Shown here piece after piece: positions 11,201 through 23,100 of a stretch of DNA of 64,000 bases; the stretch's first letter is position 1; each line of letters opens with the position of its first letter. The stretch is from assembly GCA_008360975.2 (NCBI GenBank), contig CM039183.1, forward strand, positions 10,753,762 to 10,817,761. The letters run 5' to 3'. The position numbers were made by a program, and so were the translations under genes. The notes beneath the pieces were generated by a model, which was given only the letters and a program-made list of their open reading frames with translations, did not search any database and was not told the origin of the DNA. Source of the stretch: Lichenostomus cassidix (lineage: Eukaryota > Chordata > Aves > Passeriformes > Meliphagidae).

Positions 11201-14200
11201 TAAACCCTTTTGTGAGGGCACCTTGTCTCATGTGTAGGAAAGCTTCTGCGTGAAGTGTGTCTGTGGCACCAGGCAGAGCAACACCTTGGCTGGTAGCAGA
11301 CGGCAGAGGGGAAGAAGTCAGTTCAGTGGGAGAGATCTGGGAGGTGAGCACAGGGTGGAAATTCAGAGTGGCATAAATGGTGCTGGTGTGAAGCAACGGT
11401 GCTCCCCATCCCTGGTTCTCCCTGAACCCCTGTGGTGAGGACAAGGCAGTAGCGAGGATGCCAAACCCTGAAGGCAGTCACTCTCTGCGAGCCAAAATTT
11501 GCCCTTGACACACCCTGCTTTCTGGAACTCCAGCTGCCCCAGCCAGCTATGGCTGGAGGATTATGGCTCAGCAGCCCAAGAGCTGCAGCAGCACATAGTA
11601 TCTGTGGTCAAATCAGATCCTATGTGATCATATCTTCCCTCTCTTGGAGCATTGCCTTTCCCTCAGAAATGCCCTGTTGTACTGTTCTCACAGGTGTCAG
11701 TGCCATGTTCACCAGTATGCCCAGTACAGGACATACTATCATTGCTACCTATGTGGGGGAAGAAAGAAAGAAGGTCTCCTCCAGATGTTGTTTTAACAGC
11801 TGGATACACTATTACTCACAGGCTGGATGCTGCAACCTCACAGCCCAGCCTGGGATGGGTGTGCACACATTAGGGCAAAATCAACCAGCTTAAATTAAAT
11901 CACTGGGGAAGGCAATTACATCTCATCTGGGTAGTTGTGCACTGAAATGCATGGGGGAGCACTCAGCTTCCTACCTGGAGCTCTGCTATACGAGGTAACC
12001 TCTGCCCAGCATCCAGTAATTAAAAATGATGGCAGCACCGTCCCCTCTGCCTCTGGAAACAAGGGCAGGACGTTGTGCAGCAGCTTTCTCCTCAAATTGT
12101 GATCCCTCCTTTTGTAGCACGGCTCTTCTCAGAGCCTCCAGGCAAGAGCCTCCCATTATTTTGGATTCAGCATGAACTTATCATGCAAGACAATCCTTGC
12201 TGCAGGTTTTGTAGCTAATATGGCTAAACTAATCTATGCCAGAACCAATTATTTAATTGCATTCCATATTAAAGCAAAGAGAGTCACTGATGGTTGGATC
12301 CCATTTCTGTGACGCATGAAAAGACTGCAGTTATGTGGAAATTCTGTTCCCCCCATGTCTTGAATACACAGCCATGATCAGTGCTAACAGATGATTAACA
12401 AGTATTTAATAAATGGGATGTATTTTGGTGCACATGAGCTGTCCCTCACAGTTGTGAATCAGTAGTTTGTCTCTAAGCCCTGGAGCTACCCAGGCTTTAG
12501 CTCCTCAAGCTTTGTGCCTGACAAGTTAAAATGCTTCAAACACTGGAGGCTGGGTTTGAGTTTTTCCCCCACAGCTCACCGTGGAGACCAGGTGAAAGTC
12601 ACCTGTCACCACTTCAAAATTCTTCAAATCTCACTTTCCCAGCTGAGAAAAGAAACATTAAACCCCCATTTCCCACCCAATGAGCAACTCAGGACAGTGT
12701 TTGCAGGGGTTGGAGCAGCAGAAGATCAGGTCTGTGGAAGGGCAGTGCAGGTGCAGACAAGACTGTGCCACACTGTGCTGTGCCATTCCAGGCTGTCCAG
12801 AGCCTGTCACTCATAGCTCCTTTAGTCTGCATCCAAAAGATGTAAAGATTATTCCACAGCAAAACCATTCTGGGGCTTGCAGGCCTGTTTCAGAGTGCAC
12901 CCCTGGGTCACCATGCCACCCCACTCTGTGTTTCAAGTCACCTCCACAGGATCTGGCCATCTCCTCAGAGGAGAGACATCATGGCTGCTCAACAGAATGA
13001 TAGGCAGATCTGGATGAGTGTCATGACACTGACATTCATGTTCATTTTTCAGTCTGTTTCATCATCTCCACAAAGATTTAGGTCCACAGCAGTCCTGATG
13101 CCACCCCGATCAGGACTGGCAGGGGATTGAAATACCTGCTGCAAAATTACAGCATGAGCACAGCACAGTGTGTCCTGCCATTAGCAGCCTTTGCACATTG
13201 AGGAAAAACACAGGCCAACATAGGCTTTCCAGGCTGGAAAACTGTTCCTTATCTCCACAGCAATGCACGGGAATAGGTATTTATATCTGCCAAAATAATA
13301 ATACTGATGAGCTACTGGTTTTGCCATAGTGAGTTTGAAGCTCTAAAGGTTGCATCTTCCCTTCAGTAAGGAGCTTCTTCCAACAGCCATGCAGGGAGAC
13401 CTGGTGGTCCACATCCTTGGTGGGGAAAAAAAAAGCATCAAAGATATGGAAAATCACCAAACAAAGTGCAAGGGTTGTCTTTAACACAACTTGCAGTGGC
13501 CTTGGAATCCCCAACATTCATGCCTTAGAAACTCATCCTTGTTCCTTAAGGGCAGCAGGAAGGCTCCCACTGACTTAGTTGGAAAAGTGTCACCTCCCGT
13601 TCAAGTCTGGGAGTGGTTCCAGTGTGAGCAGGAGGAGTTTTTGACTGTACCACAACGCTGATGCTGTGCACTGTGCCAGGCTGGGGAAGCCCCACGTTTG
13701 CCATGCAGCCTGCCCAGGGCACAGGCTGGCCAGCAGGCTCTCCAGATGGCTCCTCAGAGCTGCAGGACTCAGGCAAGGGGTCAGCAGTCCCAGTGGGCTC
13801 CCTGGTGGGGTCAGCCCCACCCCGTGGGGACTCCCTGTAGGCTGGATGCCAAGGGGTTTTGCAGAGACAGGTGAGGAGCTTGGAGGAGAAAAGGTAATGC
13901 CCACTGAGCTGGGTCAGAGCAGACATCAAGGAACAGGCAACCAGAGCTCACAGGGAGGCATGTGAAAGGGCAGGGAGATGCAGCAGGGAAGGACAGCCAC
14001 CAGTGATTGACCAGAGAGGTTTTAGGGCAGGCAAAAATCCATGACTGGATCCTGGTTTGCAGAAAAGGTAAGGTGAAGCGCCAGAGCAGCTCAGCAACCA
14101 TTAAAACCAGCTGCATTTCCAGAGAGCCAGAGGCAATAGCAGCTGAGAGCAGCTCAAAAGGGCCTTCCCTGGGGGAGTCTCCATGAGGCAGGAGTTGCTC

Positions 14201-16997
14201 TCTGCAGGTTCTCCAGCCCCAGCCAGCTCCAGCCAGCACGAGGTTGGTTATTTCCTACGTCTTCTGGGAAAAGGGCTCTTGAGCAGGGGCTGAGTCCCAG
14301 AAAGCACCTGGTGGTTAAACTCGAGCAGAGGTGCTGGCATGAGGCTCTGCATTTCTGAAGTGCAGGTTGTTTTGTTAAACTGTAGCCTCTGGGGTGTCTC
14401 TCTGTGCTGTGGGAAGGGGCAAGAAAAGGCCATCAAACCACTGTGATGATTGCCCAGAAAATATGATATTTGGAAGTCAAGGCCTTCTGGGGCCCGAATC
14501 ACAAGACACAGCATTCTGGGGGCTGCATCCTCCCCCAGGATGAGCAAATCTAACCAGGCACTGCTGGTTTTCCCCAGGGGAAGACGACGATGACGATGAA
14601 TGTGGGGAGGAGAAGCTGCCCTCCTGCTTCGACTACGTGATGCACTTTCTGACCGTCTTCTGGAAGGTCCTTTTTGCCTTCGTGCCCCCGACAGACTACT
14701 GGAATGGCTGGGCTTGCTTTGTGGTCTCCATCCTCATGATTGGCCTCCTGACAGCTTTCATTGGCGACCTGGCATCCCACTTTGGCTGCACCATCGGCCT
14801 GAAGGACTCGGTCACTGCCGTCGTGTTTGTCGCGCTGGGGACATCGGTGCCAGGTGAGCACAGCCACAGGGTTTGTTGGGAAGGTCCAGCTCCACCCAGG
14901 CTGGGCTTGGGGTTGGATTGGGCTTGGGATTTGGCTTGGGCTGTGCCAGCCAGGCAGAGCCTGGTGCCTGAACAAGTGGTCTGACCCAGCCCAACCATCC
15001 TGTGCATCGGTCACACCTTCCCTCACCACCTTCAAGCTTCCAGTTATCAGCACTCAGATGCTCAAAGATCCTGAAATTGTCCTAATGCTACCGAAGGCAG
15101 AAAGAAGAAGAAGCAGTACCAAAAGAAAGAACAGATCTGGGGCAAGGAACAGAAGAAGGAGCATTTTTTAGACCTCTGGCAGTAGAGGCTTTAGGCAGAA
15201 GGTTTGCAGGGCTTCTTCACACCTTTGACAGTGAAAATCTTCCCTCCTGCTTTTGCTGACAAAAGGTGGCATTTAGAAGTTCTTTTTTAGAATGCATTGG
15301 GCTACTCTTGTTTCAGTTGGCTCCCAGACTGTGCTGTGTTAGCTGGGTGCTCCTGCTTTCCAGGAGATGGGCAGGCACCAGAGGATGTGCAGAGAAATCA
15401 ACACTGACAGGGACTTTCCCTGCACTGAAAGCACTGCTCAAGCTTGCAGAAGTGCATGTGGTTGTTTCCACGCTCATCCTGTCTTCCCAGTGGCAGCTGG
15501 AAAGCCATGGAGGCATCTGTCCCACAGCTCTTACTGCACTGTGATCAAGGCCTTTCCCTTCCCTTAGCAATCAGGTGCATTTCCACAGCAGCTTTTTTTA
15601 AAAATTAAGCAGGCTTTTGATTTCTTTGCTGCAAATGGCCCCTCTCCCTGTGTTTAATTGTGCCCATCCCCTCCTGTCTCATGGGACTAGATCTTTGCAC
15701 CAGGCTGCACTTCACCATCTCACCTTGGAGCCCTGCTGGGGAGGAGCAGAAAGGACATTCTGTAGAATTAAAAACCATGAAATATGACCTGGTTGTTTTC
15801 TTTTCCTGGGCCACACTGGGCTGCCTGTACCTGAGGTGATCTGGGAGTGCAGATATGTTCAGGACTCATCTTCTCACTGTTAGCTGGGAGTGCCCACCTG
15901 GCCAAAGTGAGGGTCTAATCCCTCCTGCTCTTCCTTCCCCCTGCAGATCCAGAGTGGGTTTGGATGTAAAATCAGCACTTCCCTGTGGTGCAGAGCAGAC
16001 TCATGCTGGTCTGCCTGACAAAAGGTTTTCACTTTAAAAGGCCAGCCAAGTTTTACCACTGGTATTAAAGCTGGCAGAGCACCTGGGCAAGCGTGCACCA
16101 ACCCACATGGTTTTCTTCTCAAGGGATGGAAGATGACCAGTGGCTTACCAAAGTGCCAGAGCCTGCACAAGACACTGCACTTCAGGGAGGAAAAATGTGC
16201 TGGAGAGACATTGTTAAAGCAAACTCAGAAACACAAATAGAAAATTTCAGGGGTCCTGAAGGATAGATGCAAACCACTGGGATTTCACAAAGCTTTTACA
16301 GACCTTAAGTTCTTTTGAGAGGGAACAAATCAGTGGATATGAGAGAAGGGGACAACACAGTGTAGTATTGTCTCTTGCTTGAAGAATTCTGAGGCCATAG
16401 TGGGGGAAGCCCAGTATTTCTGAACATTGAGGTTTCTCTCCATTGCATTTCTGCACCCCGATGGTCCCTCCAGCACTTTGGAAGTGCCATAAGAAGGGGC
16501 TGCACCCTTTCCCCATCCCCATTATTTTCTTCCCCCTGGTGTTGCCATTGCCATTTGCCCCCAAGCTGCCCTCTTTTCCTGGGTGTTTCCTGAGGGTTTC
16601 TCCCCATCCTTGCTTTGCAGACACGTTTGCCAGCAAAGTAGCAGCGACGCAGGACCAGTACGCGGACGCCTCCATCGGGAACGTCACCGGGAGCAACGCC
16701 GTGAACGTTTTCCTGGGCATTGGGGTGGCCTGGTCCATCGCAGCCATCTACCACGCGGCACACGGACAAGCCTTCCAAGTCTCCCCTGGCACGCTGGCCT
16801 TCTCCGTCACCCTCTTCACCATTTTTGCTTTTATCAGTGTGGGAGTGCTGCTCTACCGGCGGAGACCCGAGATCGGAGGTGAGCTGGGCGGGCCGCGGAC
16901 TTCCAAGCTGCTCACATCCTCACTCTTTATCCTCCTCTGGCTCTTGTACATATTCTTCTCATCTCTGGAAGCCTACTGCCACATAAAGGGCTTCTAA
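5181..16997 (+). CDS. SLC8A1: Sodium/calcium exchanger NCX1, 3' part of gene (exon A to stop)
   Basis: This gene encodes a plasma-membrane antiporter that exchanges three Na+ for one Ca2+. The exons seen are A 5181-5287, B 5603-5706, C 7796-7816, D 8573-8590, E 9345-9413, F 10233-10363, then 10950-11049, 14578-14853 and 16621-16997, with the TAA stop at 16995. All have GT-AG borders and consistent phases; the A-C-D-E-F route gives 365 residues. They cover the end of the second Ca2+-binding domain (CBD2), an acidic EDDDDDE stretch, and the second membrane half with the alpha-2 repeat (GTSVPDT, IGNVTGSN), ending in YCHIKGF. The C and D cassettes (ALLLNELG, GFTIT) and near-identity of the last exons point to NCX1 rather than NCX2 or NCX3. 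Exon 2, with the first membrane half, is left of the window. A close paralogue cannot be fully excluded. Confidence 0.85.
5603..5706 (+). CDS. SLC8A1: NCX1 alternative exon B
   Basis: This 104-nt exon encodes the alternative CBD2 segment beginning KFITLRVLDREEYEKEC and ending RRGVKG. Relative to exon A, DD becomes DR and NK becomes EC, the kind of change known to weaken Ca2+ binding in exon-B isoforms. It lies only 315 bp after exon A and keeps the same phases. Its GTGTGA donor is weak and sits in a potential hairpin (see findings). In mammals exon B is used mainly in kidney and other non-excitable tissue. Confidence 0.9.
5702..5782 (+). promoter_or_regulatory. Potential RNA hairpin over the exon B 5' splice site
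   Basis: The donor region at 5707-5717 (GTGTGAGAGTA) is the exact reverse complement of 5765-5775. The adjoining last exon bases 5702-5706 (GAAAG) are complementary to 5778-5782 (CTTTC), leaving a two-base bulge at 5776-5777 and a loop of about 47 nt. The resulting 16 base pairs would cover both sides of the splice junction. Folding in vivo is not shown. Confidence 0.5.
5783..7795 (+). other. Intron between NCX1 exons B and C
   Basis: No coding sequence is visible. The part from about 5960 to 6480 is AT-rich compared with its neighbours. A MEF2-like site, CTAAAAATAA, lies at 6965-6974. MEF2 acts in muscle and heart, where NCX1 is expressed, but a single match is weak evidence. Confidence 0.4.
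7796..7816 (+). CDS. SLC8A1: NCX1 cassette exon C
   Basis: A 21-nt microexon that spells ALLLNELG across its junctions, with a CACAG acceptor and a GTAAGC donor. The length is a multiple of three, so skipping keeps the frame. The peptide is identical to the exon C segment I recall for mammalian NCX1. Confidence 0.9.
8573..8590 (+). CDS. SLC8A1: NCX1 cassette exon D
   Basis: An 18-nt microexon encoding GFTIT, preceded by a CT-rich tract and a TAG acceptor and followed by GTATGG. It is in frame with exons C and E. The peptide matches exon D of mammalian NCX1 exactly. Confidence 0.9.
9345..9413 (+). CDS. SLC8A1: NCX1 cassette exon E, shortened variant
   Basis: A 69-nt exon encoding GKPVFRKVQARDHPLPC and a few further residues. 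It aligns with mammalian exon E (GKYLYGQPVFRKV...) but lacks the residues between GK and PVFRKV. Its length is a multiple of three, so the frame is kept. The TAG acceptor and GTACCT donor are plausible. Confidence 0.85.
10233..10363 (+). CDS. SLC8A1: NCX1 exon F
   Basis: A 131-nt exon encoding EENEEKQPLTSKEEEERR, then an IAEMGRPVLGEHTKLE segment that ends in YEFK at the donor. It forms the end of CBD2. Mammalian NCX1 has DEYDDKQPL at the start, so the acidic cluster is kept but reworded. Confidence 0.92.
10950..11049 (+). CDS. SLC8A1: NCX1 exon after F (end of CBD2)
   Basis: A 100-nt constitutive exon encoding NTVDKLIKKTNLALVVG and continuing to AITVSAG. It has a CACAG acceptor and a GTGAGT donor. 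It links CBD2 to the second membrane half. Confidence 0.93.
11050..14577 (+). other. NCX1 intron; candidate conserved AT-rich block
   Basis: No exon or repeat that I recognise. The stretch at about 12120-12440 is AT-rich and of low CpG content within a GC-richer surrounding, which could mark a conserved non-coding element. The open frames on both strands look random. Confidence 0.35.
14578..14853 (+). CDS. SLC8A1: NCX1 exon with first transmembrane segments of the C-terminal half
   Basis: A 276-nt exon that starts with the acidic EDDDDDECGEEKLP stretch and encodes hydrophobic helices (MHFLTVFWKVLFAFVPP, then SILMIGLLTAFIGDL). It ends in the alpha-2 repeat at GTSVP. It has a CCCAG acceptor and a GTGAGC donor. 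Confidence 0.95.
16621..16997 (+). CDS. SLC8A1: NCX1 last coding exon
   Basis: The coding part is 377 nt, from the TTTGCAG acceptor to TAA. It completes the alpha-2 repeat (DTFASKVAA, IGNVTGSNAVNVFLG), encodes the last helices, and ends YCHIKGF. This is the best-conserved part of the gene in the window. Confidence 0.96.
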
Positions 16998-17021
16998 AGG
17001 GACAATCAGAGATAGTAAATA

Positions 17022-17080
17022 TGTGTATATCTATATATATCTATATAGAGTGATATATAGGTATAGATATAGATATAAAG
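17022..17080 (+). promoter_or_regulatory. AT-rich self-complementary element after the NCX1 stop
   Basis: TATATCTATA occurs at 17026-17035 and again at 17036-17045. Its reverse complement TATAGATATA occurs at 17062-17071 and 17068-17077. The 3' UTR could therefore form an AU hairpin in several registers about 30 nt after the stop codon and just before the first poly(A) signal. Confidence 0.4.
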
Positions 17081-17103
17081 CTGTGTATAATGAACAGAGA
17101 AAG

Positions 17104-17109
17104 AATAAA
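17104..17109 (+). terminator. Proximal NCX1 poly(A) signal AATAAA
   Basis: A canonical AATAAA lies about 107 nt after the TAA stop. Use of this site would give a very short 3' UTR. Further AATAAA signals at 19110, 26730 and 28337 could serve longer transcripts. Confidence 0.5.
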
Positions 17110-17119
17110 AGAGATTTGC

Positions 17120-20100
17120 CATGTTCACACACCTGCTGATGGAAAGCGGCTTTGGAGCATCCTTTGAACTAGGCAGGACCCCAAAGCCAGCGGGACCCCT
17201 CCCCAGGCAGCCAGGAGCCAGGGGCAGGGCCCTTTCTGCAACTCGACCAACAGGAGCGGCCGATGGCCACCGAGCCCCTTCCCATCGCTGACTCCCACCC
17301 GCCGCCCCGGGAAGACGGAGGCGAAGGCGACCGGGGTGCGCCGGTGGAGGAAGGCCAGAGTAGCTGGTGAGAAACAGAGCAGTGGGCAAGGGAAGGAGAG
17401 GAGAGCAAGGGTTCTGATCTCCCACCGCCATCCAGCTGCCTTCGCCACTCGGGAACAGGCCCTCTGGCCCTGTTGGAGAGGAGCAAGAGACCGAACTGAA
17501 GACAAGGGGAAACTGGGAGCTTTCTAAGGATAGAACACAAACCGTTTTCGTCATTGATTTGGGGTTGGTTTTCTTTTGTTTCGTTCCGGCATGTGTACGA
17601 CTAGCATTTCTCACCCACATGCCCCTCACCTTTCCCTGTCCATGCTTTGGGGGTGCACAGCCTCAGCCTCGTGTCTGGTGTCCCGAGCCGAGGCTGCGCG
17701 GAGCGGCGGGAGCCTTCCTCCCACTCCTCCGCCTCCTCGGGCATGCTGTCGTGGTACTTGTAACATTTGCATGAATGAAATGAAATCTATCTGTATATAG
17801 CATCCTATAGCGATAGTCCTTCCAACCATGTGGGTTGAGCATTGCAGATTACAAGCGTTTTCCTTCTCACTGGGTTTTATTTATTTTTAGTTAGTTCGGT
17901 TTTGCCATGGGGGTTTTTTTGCTCATTTGTTTGTTTGTTTCCTCTTAGCGGGGGTGGAAAAGGATGGAAAGCTGTCCCCACTTACTGCTCGTGGCACAGG
18001 TCCATGAGAAGCAATAACAGCCATGCAGTTGTAGGTTTTCAGGGGAGGAAAACCCACACCCCAGAGACTGCAGGCTCTGTCCACCTGTGTGGATGGAGTC
18101 CTCTGACATGCTGAAACCAGTGTGGAGAACTCCTCTGTCCACAGGAGGTCCCAGGGAGCCCAAGTGGGGTGAGCAATCTGAGGGGAACAAGCGTGGCTGA
18201 CTCCCAGCACCTCACATGCTTCTGCCTTTCCAGTCGGTGGCTGCTTCAAAGTCCTTGGTCCCCTGCTGTTCCCTGTGTCCCCAGAGGTGTAGCGACAGCC
18301 CCTGTTTCTGAGTGTTAAGCCATCAGGACCAGTGGCCAAAGCTGGTCCTTTCCCACAGCCATTTGGAGGCAGAATAACCCAGCGTAAGGGCTGCAGGGCC
18401 GTACGAGATCTCCCACTCCACTGAGTGCAACCAGGAAGCATCCCCCAGGGAAAAGGCCGTGCTTTGCACTCTCCAAAATCACTGGGCAGGATGAGACAGG
18501 GAGGTGTAACTCAGCATCACCCCCTGATGCCAGGAGAGCAGGCTGGGGTAGAGAGTGGAGCCAGGGAAATGTGGGTGTAGAGCTCCCCAGGGCGCAGCAC
18601 AGGGGAGACACTGAGCACTGGTGTTGAGAGGTACCTTCTGACCCTGTTTTCTGCCAGGCTTCCTGACATTCCAGCCAGGCAAACTCCCAGCCTGCATGTC
18701 CGTGGTGAGCTCTTCCCACTCAGCTGAAAACCATGTCTGATGCTTGTACCATAACCAGCTGGCTGGGGGTATTTGTACTCATTTTGAACTATCTGTGGAA
18801 ATTTTAATTAACCTGCTGTAAGATTTTCTCTAGGAATATGAAGTTGTGGGGTTTTTTTTTTTTTTTTCTTCTTGAGCCTTTTTTCACTTTTGATTTGTTT
18901 GGGGTTTTTTCTTTTTTGTTTCTCATTGTTTTGGGGGAAAAATCAAACACAGGTGCAGGTTGTTCAGGTTTATGATTACCTTTATGTACAATGATTTCAT
19001 TTTCATCTGTTTGGCTTCATTTTTTTTCTTTGTGTGTATTGCCCACCACTATAGGCAGTGAGTCCACTAATTGTGATGATCCTTATCAATGGTACACAAT
19101 GCACAGAGAAATAAAGTTTGTAATGATTCCTGATGGATCCAGTACTGCTCCTGCATATTCTCTATGGAAAACTCTCCCCACCAATTGTTTCCCCATTGTA
19201 CCCATCTCTCCCTGACTCACTGGTTTGCCTTCACTGTGTTTCTGCCACTGACAGGGCAGAGGTGCCTCGGCACAGCTGCTCCTGCCCCATCTCATGCCCT
19301 TCCTCCATCTCCATGGTGCCTCAGGCTCGGTGTGTGCTGCAGAACAGCTCGGGCACACAGCCCTCTCCACTCTCAGGGGGTGCAGGAAACCACCCAGGGA
19401 CAAAGCTGCAGGGCAGCCCACCCTTCTGGGGCCAGGAGCTGCTGCTGTGCTGCGTCCCTGGCCAGTGCTGGCTTGCCCTGGGCGTGGGGAGAGCCGTGGG
19501 TGTGTCCCCAAGGTACCCAGCAGCTCTTTCTGCTTTCCTCTTTTAGTTCTGTAGAGCTGCTCCTGCTCTTGCTGCAGCCTCACAGTGACCTGCGCTGGGT
19601 TGAGCCACCAGCTAACTATAAGGGAGGATGCAAGAGATTAATTACCAGGGTCCACAGGTGCCAAGGCAGATCTGAGACACCCCAGAGGCTGGGCTGCTCC
19701 CAAGAGGTGCCTGCCCATGCCCCATGCAGGTGCCATGGGCCATTGCAGACCCATGTGCCTCGACACAGCTCGGCCAGCACTGAGGAGAAGTCTCTGCATG
19801 CCCAGAGATGTTGCTCCTCCCTGTGTTTCATCCAGCATCTGTTGAGCTGTCCCCAGATAAACCCTCCCTGCAGTGCCTGGGAGGTCCTGCTCTGACAGCT
19901 GAGCTCAAACACCAGCTCTGGAGATGGGCCCCAGGCAAGCTCTGCCTTCAACACTCCCCGAGCCACAGAGAGCACGGCCAGTGATGTCCATGAGCTTTTC
20001 CCAGGCGGTGGATTGTGAAAGCAGAGCAGCTCTTCTGACCCAGTAATTGCATTTACTGAAAGGTGATGTTGGTATTTTCCCCTCATCATTTGCTCCTTCA

Positions 20101-23100
20101 GAATGAATTGCAGTCGATGGAAGTAATTAACAAGTCAAATGGGACTTGTGTAGCCACTCAGGTTAGCAGGCATTAAATAACTGTTCTGCTCACAGAGCTT
20201 TCCAGAGGGAATGACAGAGCAGTGCTTGCTTAGGACGAGGCCTAAATCACAGGCTAAACACCAGCCCAGTTTCTGCAGCTGCTCTGTGCCAGCTGTGTGC
20301 TTTTGGGCATCTTTATCGAGGCTGTGCACAGTGTGATGTGTGTGACGTGTGCCTGGTGGCTCACAGAGGGGTCATGGGGGAGCAGCGAGGGGAAGCACTG
20401 CTCCACCCAGCCCCAGTGCTCCCAAGGGTGCCATGCCTGCTCTTCTGCACAGTCTCCTCTTTAAACCACTCTCTTCAAAGGCAAAAGAGAGCTGCTCTCC
20501 CCCAGAAGAGCCCTCCACTGGCTGACAGTCCCTGGCACAGCCACGCCTTGTCACAGCTCAGCTCCATGGATCTCCTGTCTCATGCCAGTGCTCTCCCATC
20601 TCTTCCTCTTCCAGCCTCCCCACCCTTGCTGGCACGGGGAGAACATGGAGCATCTCTGATCAAGGCCAAGGTTTATGGATGCTGCCAGAAGCAGCAGTTT
20701 CAACCCTCGGCCTCCATCCATCTGCCTGCCCCATTTGCTCTCAGCCCCTTCCATCACCCCACCAGCCAAAGGCAAACCTTTCCATGGAAAAGGATGCAGC
20801 ACATGTCCATGTGCCAAGGACATTCAGAGACAGACACCCAAATGACTCCACAGGCCACTGCCAAGCACTTGGGGACAAGCAGAAGGAACAGCCTAGTGCC
20901 AGCCCTAACCATCTTGGACAAACCATATTGCCAGCTCTTCAGGGCTCAGCGGGAGTGGAGGCAAATCCCAGTCACAACCTGAACACGTGGAAAAGGCGCA
21001 GAAAGGAGAACATCTGCAGTGCCTTATGGCTGAGCCCACCCGAACTGCTGCCTGTGCCAGGGCAGCACAGGAACAGCTCCATCCCGAGATGTGATTCCCT
21101 CATCTCCAAGCAAGCAAGGCTCCTGCCCCTGTGTCACCCTGTTCCAGGCAGCCTGGGGTGCCTCTGGGGTGAGGGGTGATGGCAAGAATCATCTGTGCAT
21201 CTTCATCTCTGCTCCCTTAAAGGACAGAAGGGAGAAGTGAGGCCTTGTGCCCGCCGTGGTCACGAGCCTGGCTGTGAACTCACTGCACTATTTCTGCTGC
21301 GGGCAGGGACTGGAGAACCAGAGCCCCTGTGTTATTGTTACGGCTATTTTTAAGTTCTCAGTAGGAATCATCGGCATTGGTGGCCATATACATAACTCAG
21401 GAGGAGGTTCAGCTGCATTCCTGGAGGGACAGAGCTGGGCATAGCCAGCAAGTGACAGAAAACTTAATGCTGGATGGTGTAAATCCAGGAGAAAGCCTTG
21501 CGTTATTTTCTGTAGGCTTTGGCACCCAAGCCCAGCTGGAGAAATGTGTTTGCAGAGTACCAGGAACCTCTCTGGCCTCTCTGAGCATGCAATGACCAAC
21601 TACTGACTCCTCTACACATGCACAGCACGGCTGTAGAAAAGCCTGTTTATCTTGTAAAAAATTGACTTGCACAGGAAAGCATCCAGAGGCATCCGTATTC
21701 TTGCAAAAAGCGCCGAGGGACAATAAATACACTGAGATTCCTCACCTTTTAAGGACTTGAGCCTTTCTGCTGTTGCAACTGGAGGTGCCAAGAACCTCTT
21801 GCCAGCCAGCAACACCCCTCACACTGAGGGAAGGGACACTGAGAGGGCAAGGGGCCTGCCTGGCCAGAAGAGAGTTGTTATCAGCAAAGATAGGCAGGAG
21901 CTTGCTGCTGCCAGCAGGATTTTCTGCCTGTGCTATGCCCCTGAGAGCATCCCAGGAGTCTCCACAGGGTCTTGCTCTCTCTCTGGAGCATCTCAAGAAC
22001 AGCCAGTGCTGCCCCTGGGACTCAGTGCCCTCAGGGTGGATCACCACCCTCTCCTGCAGGCTCTGCACCATCCCTTGGCTCCTTCCCCTTTCCCAAAGGG
22101 AATGCCAGCCTGGGGCTGCCCTCACTAGGAGTGTGAAGAGGGCACTGGGGCACCCACTGTTCCCAAAGCAGGTGCTGTGGAGCACTGGGTGCTGCAGTGG
22201 GATGCCCAGCACTGCAGGGCACGGGGAAGGGACAAGTGCCATGGGGTCCCACCCAGATCCAAAGCCTTGTTTTCAGCACTGCCACAGCGTGTCCCCTGCC
22301 CTGGCTGCCAGGGGCACGGACATGCACCTCGATTTCTGCACAGATACAGCACAGCCTCCAGCTTTTTTGGCTGTCCACAGGCATCTACTCCAGGCAGTAT
22401 TTTTATCTCTTGGATTCAAAACAGCCCTTGGCCTGTTGTACTGCGCCAGGAAAGCTTTCTGCCCCACCCCAGTGCACAGAGCAGTGGGAATGACCATCAG
22501 TGATGCACCATTACTGACCCCACCTGATGCCAGGGTCCTCCAGATTCTGCCTCGAGCCATCTCAAGGCCCCAAAATCACTGTCCATTCACAGTGACAATC
22601 CAGCCTGGGGCTTGCTCTGTGCTTGCCTCCCCTGTGAAGCCTCTTCACATGCCATCTTCTCCCAAGCTCCTTGCAGAGAAACATTCTCTGTCCCTCCTGC
22701 CCCACAGCTGAGGGCTTCCTGTGTGGGACAGATTTCCTTTCTCACTGCACCAAACAACACTTGTCAGCTCAGCCTTGCTGTCTGTATCTCAAGGCAAAGC
22801 TGAACCACCCCACATCATGGACCTGAGCAAAGCAAGGAGCAGGCAAACTTCCACACAAACCCCAGCATGCTGAGCCCCTCCTGCTCACCACCCAGTCACA
22901 GCCACAGTTTTTATTGTGCCACTGCCCTTTGCTCATCAGTCTGGGGAAGATTAAACATTTTTCGCTGAATTTCCACCATTATTAAGTCCCACTTATGCTC
23001 CAACTCTATCCCCCAACCCAAACGTGCCTCTATGCTCCCAAAACAAACTAATTTGGTTTACCTGGGGGTTCAAGAGTTTCTTGCCCTTGCTTAAAATGGG

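Noticed and set aside
17006..17629. A 207-aa minus-strand open frame after NCX1
   Set aside because: It ends in the AT repeat (YIYIYTYIS) and has no recognisable domain. It is antisense to the 3' UTR.
21773..22711. A 312-aa open frame downstream of NCX1
   Set aside because: Proline- and serine-rich composition, no domain, no promoter or splice context, and overlapping open frames of similar quality on the other strand.
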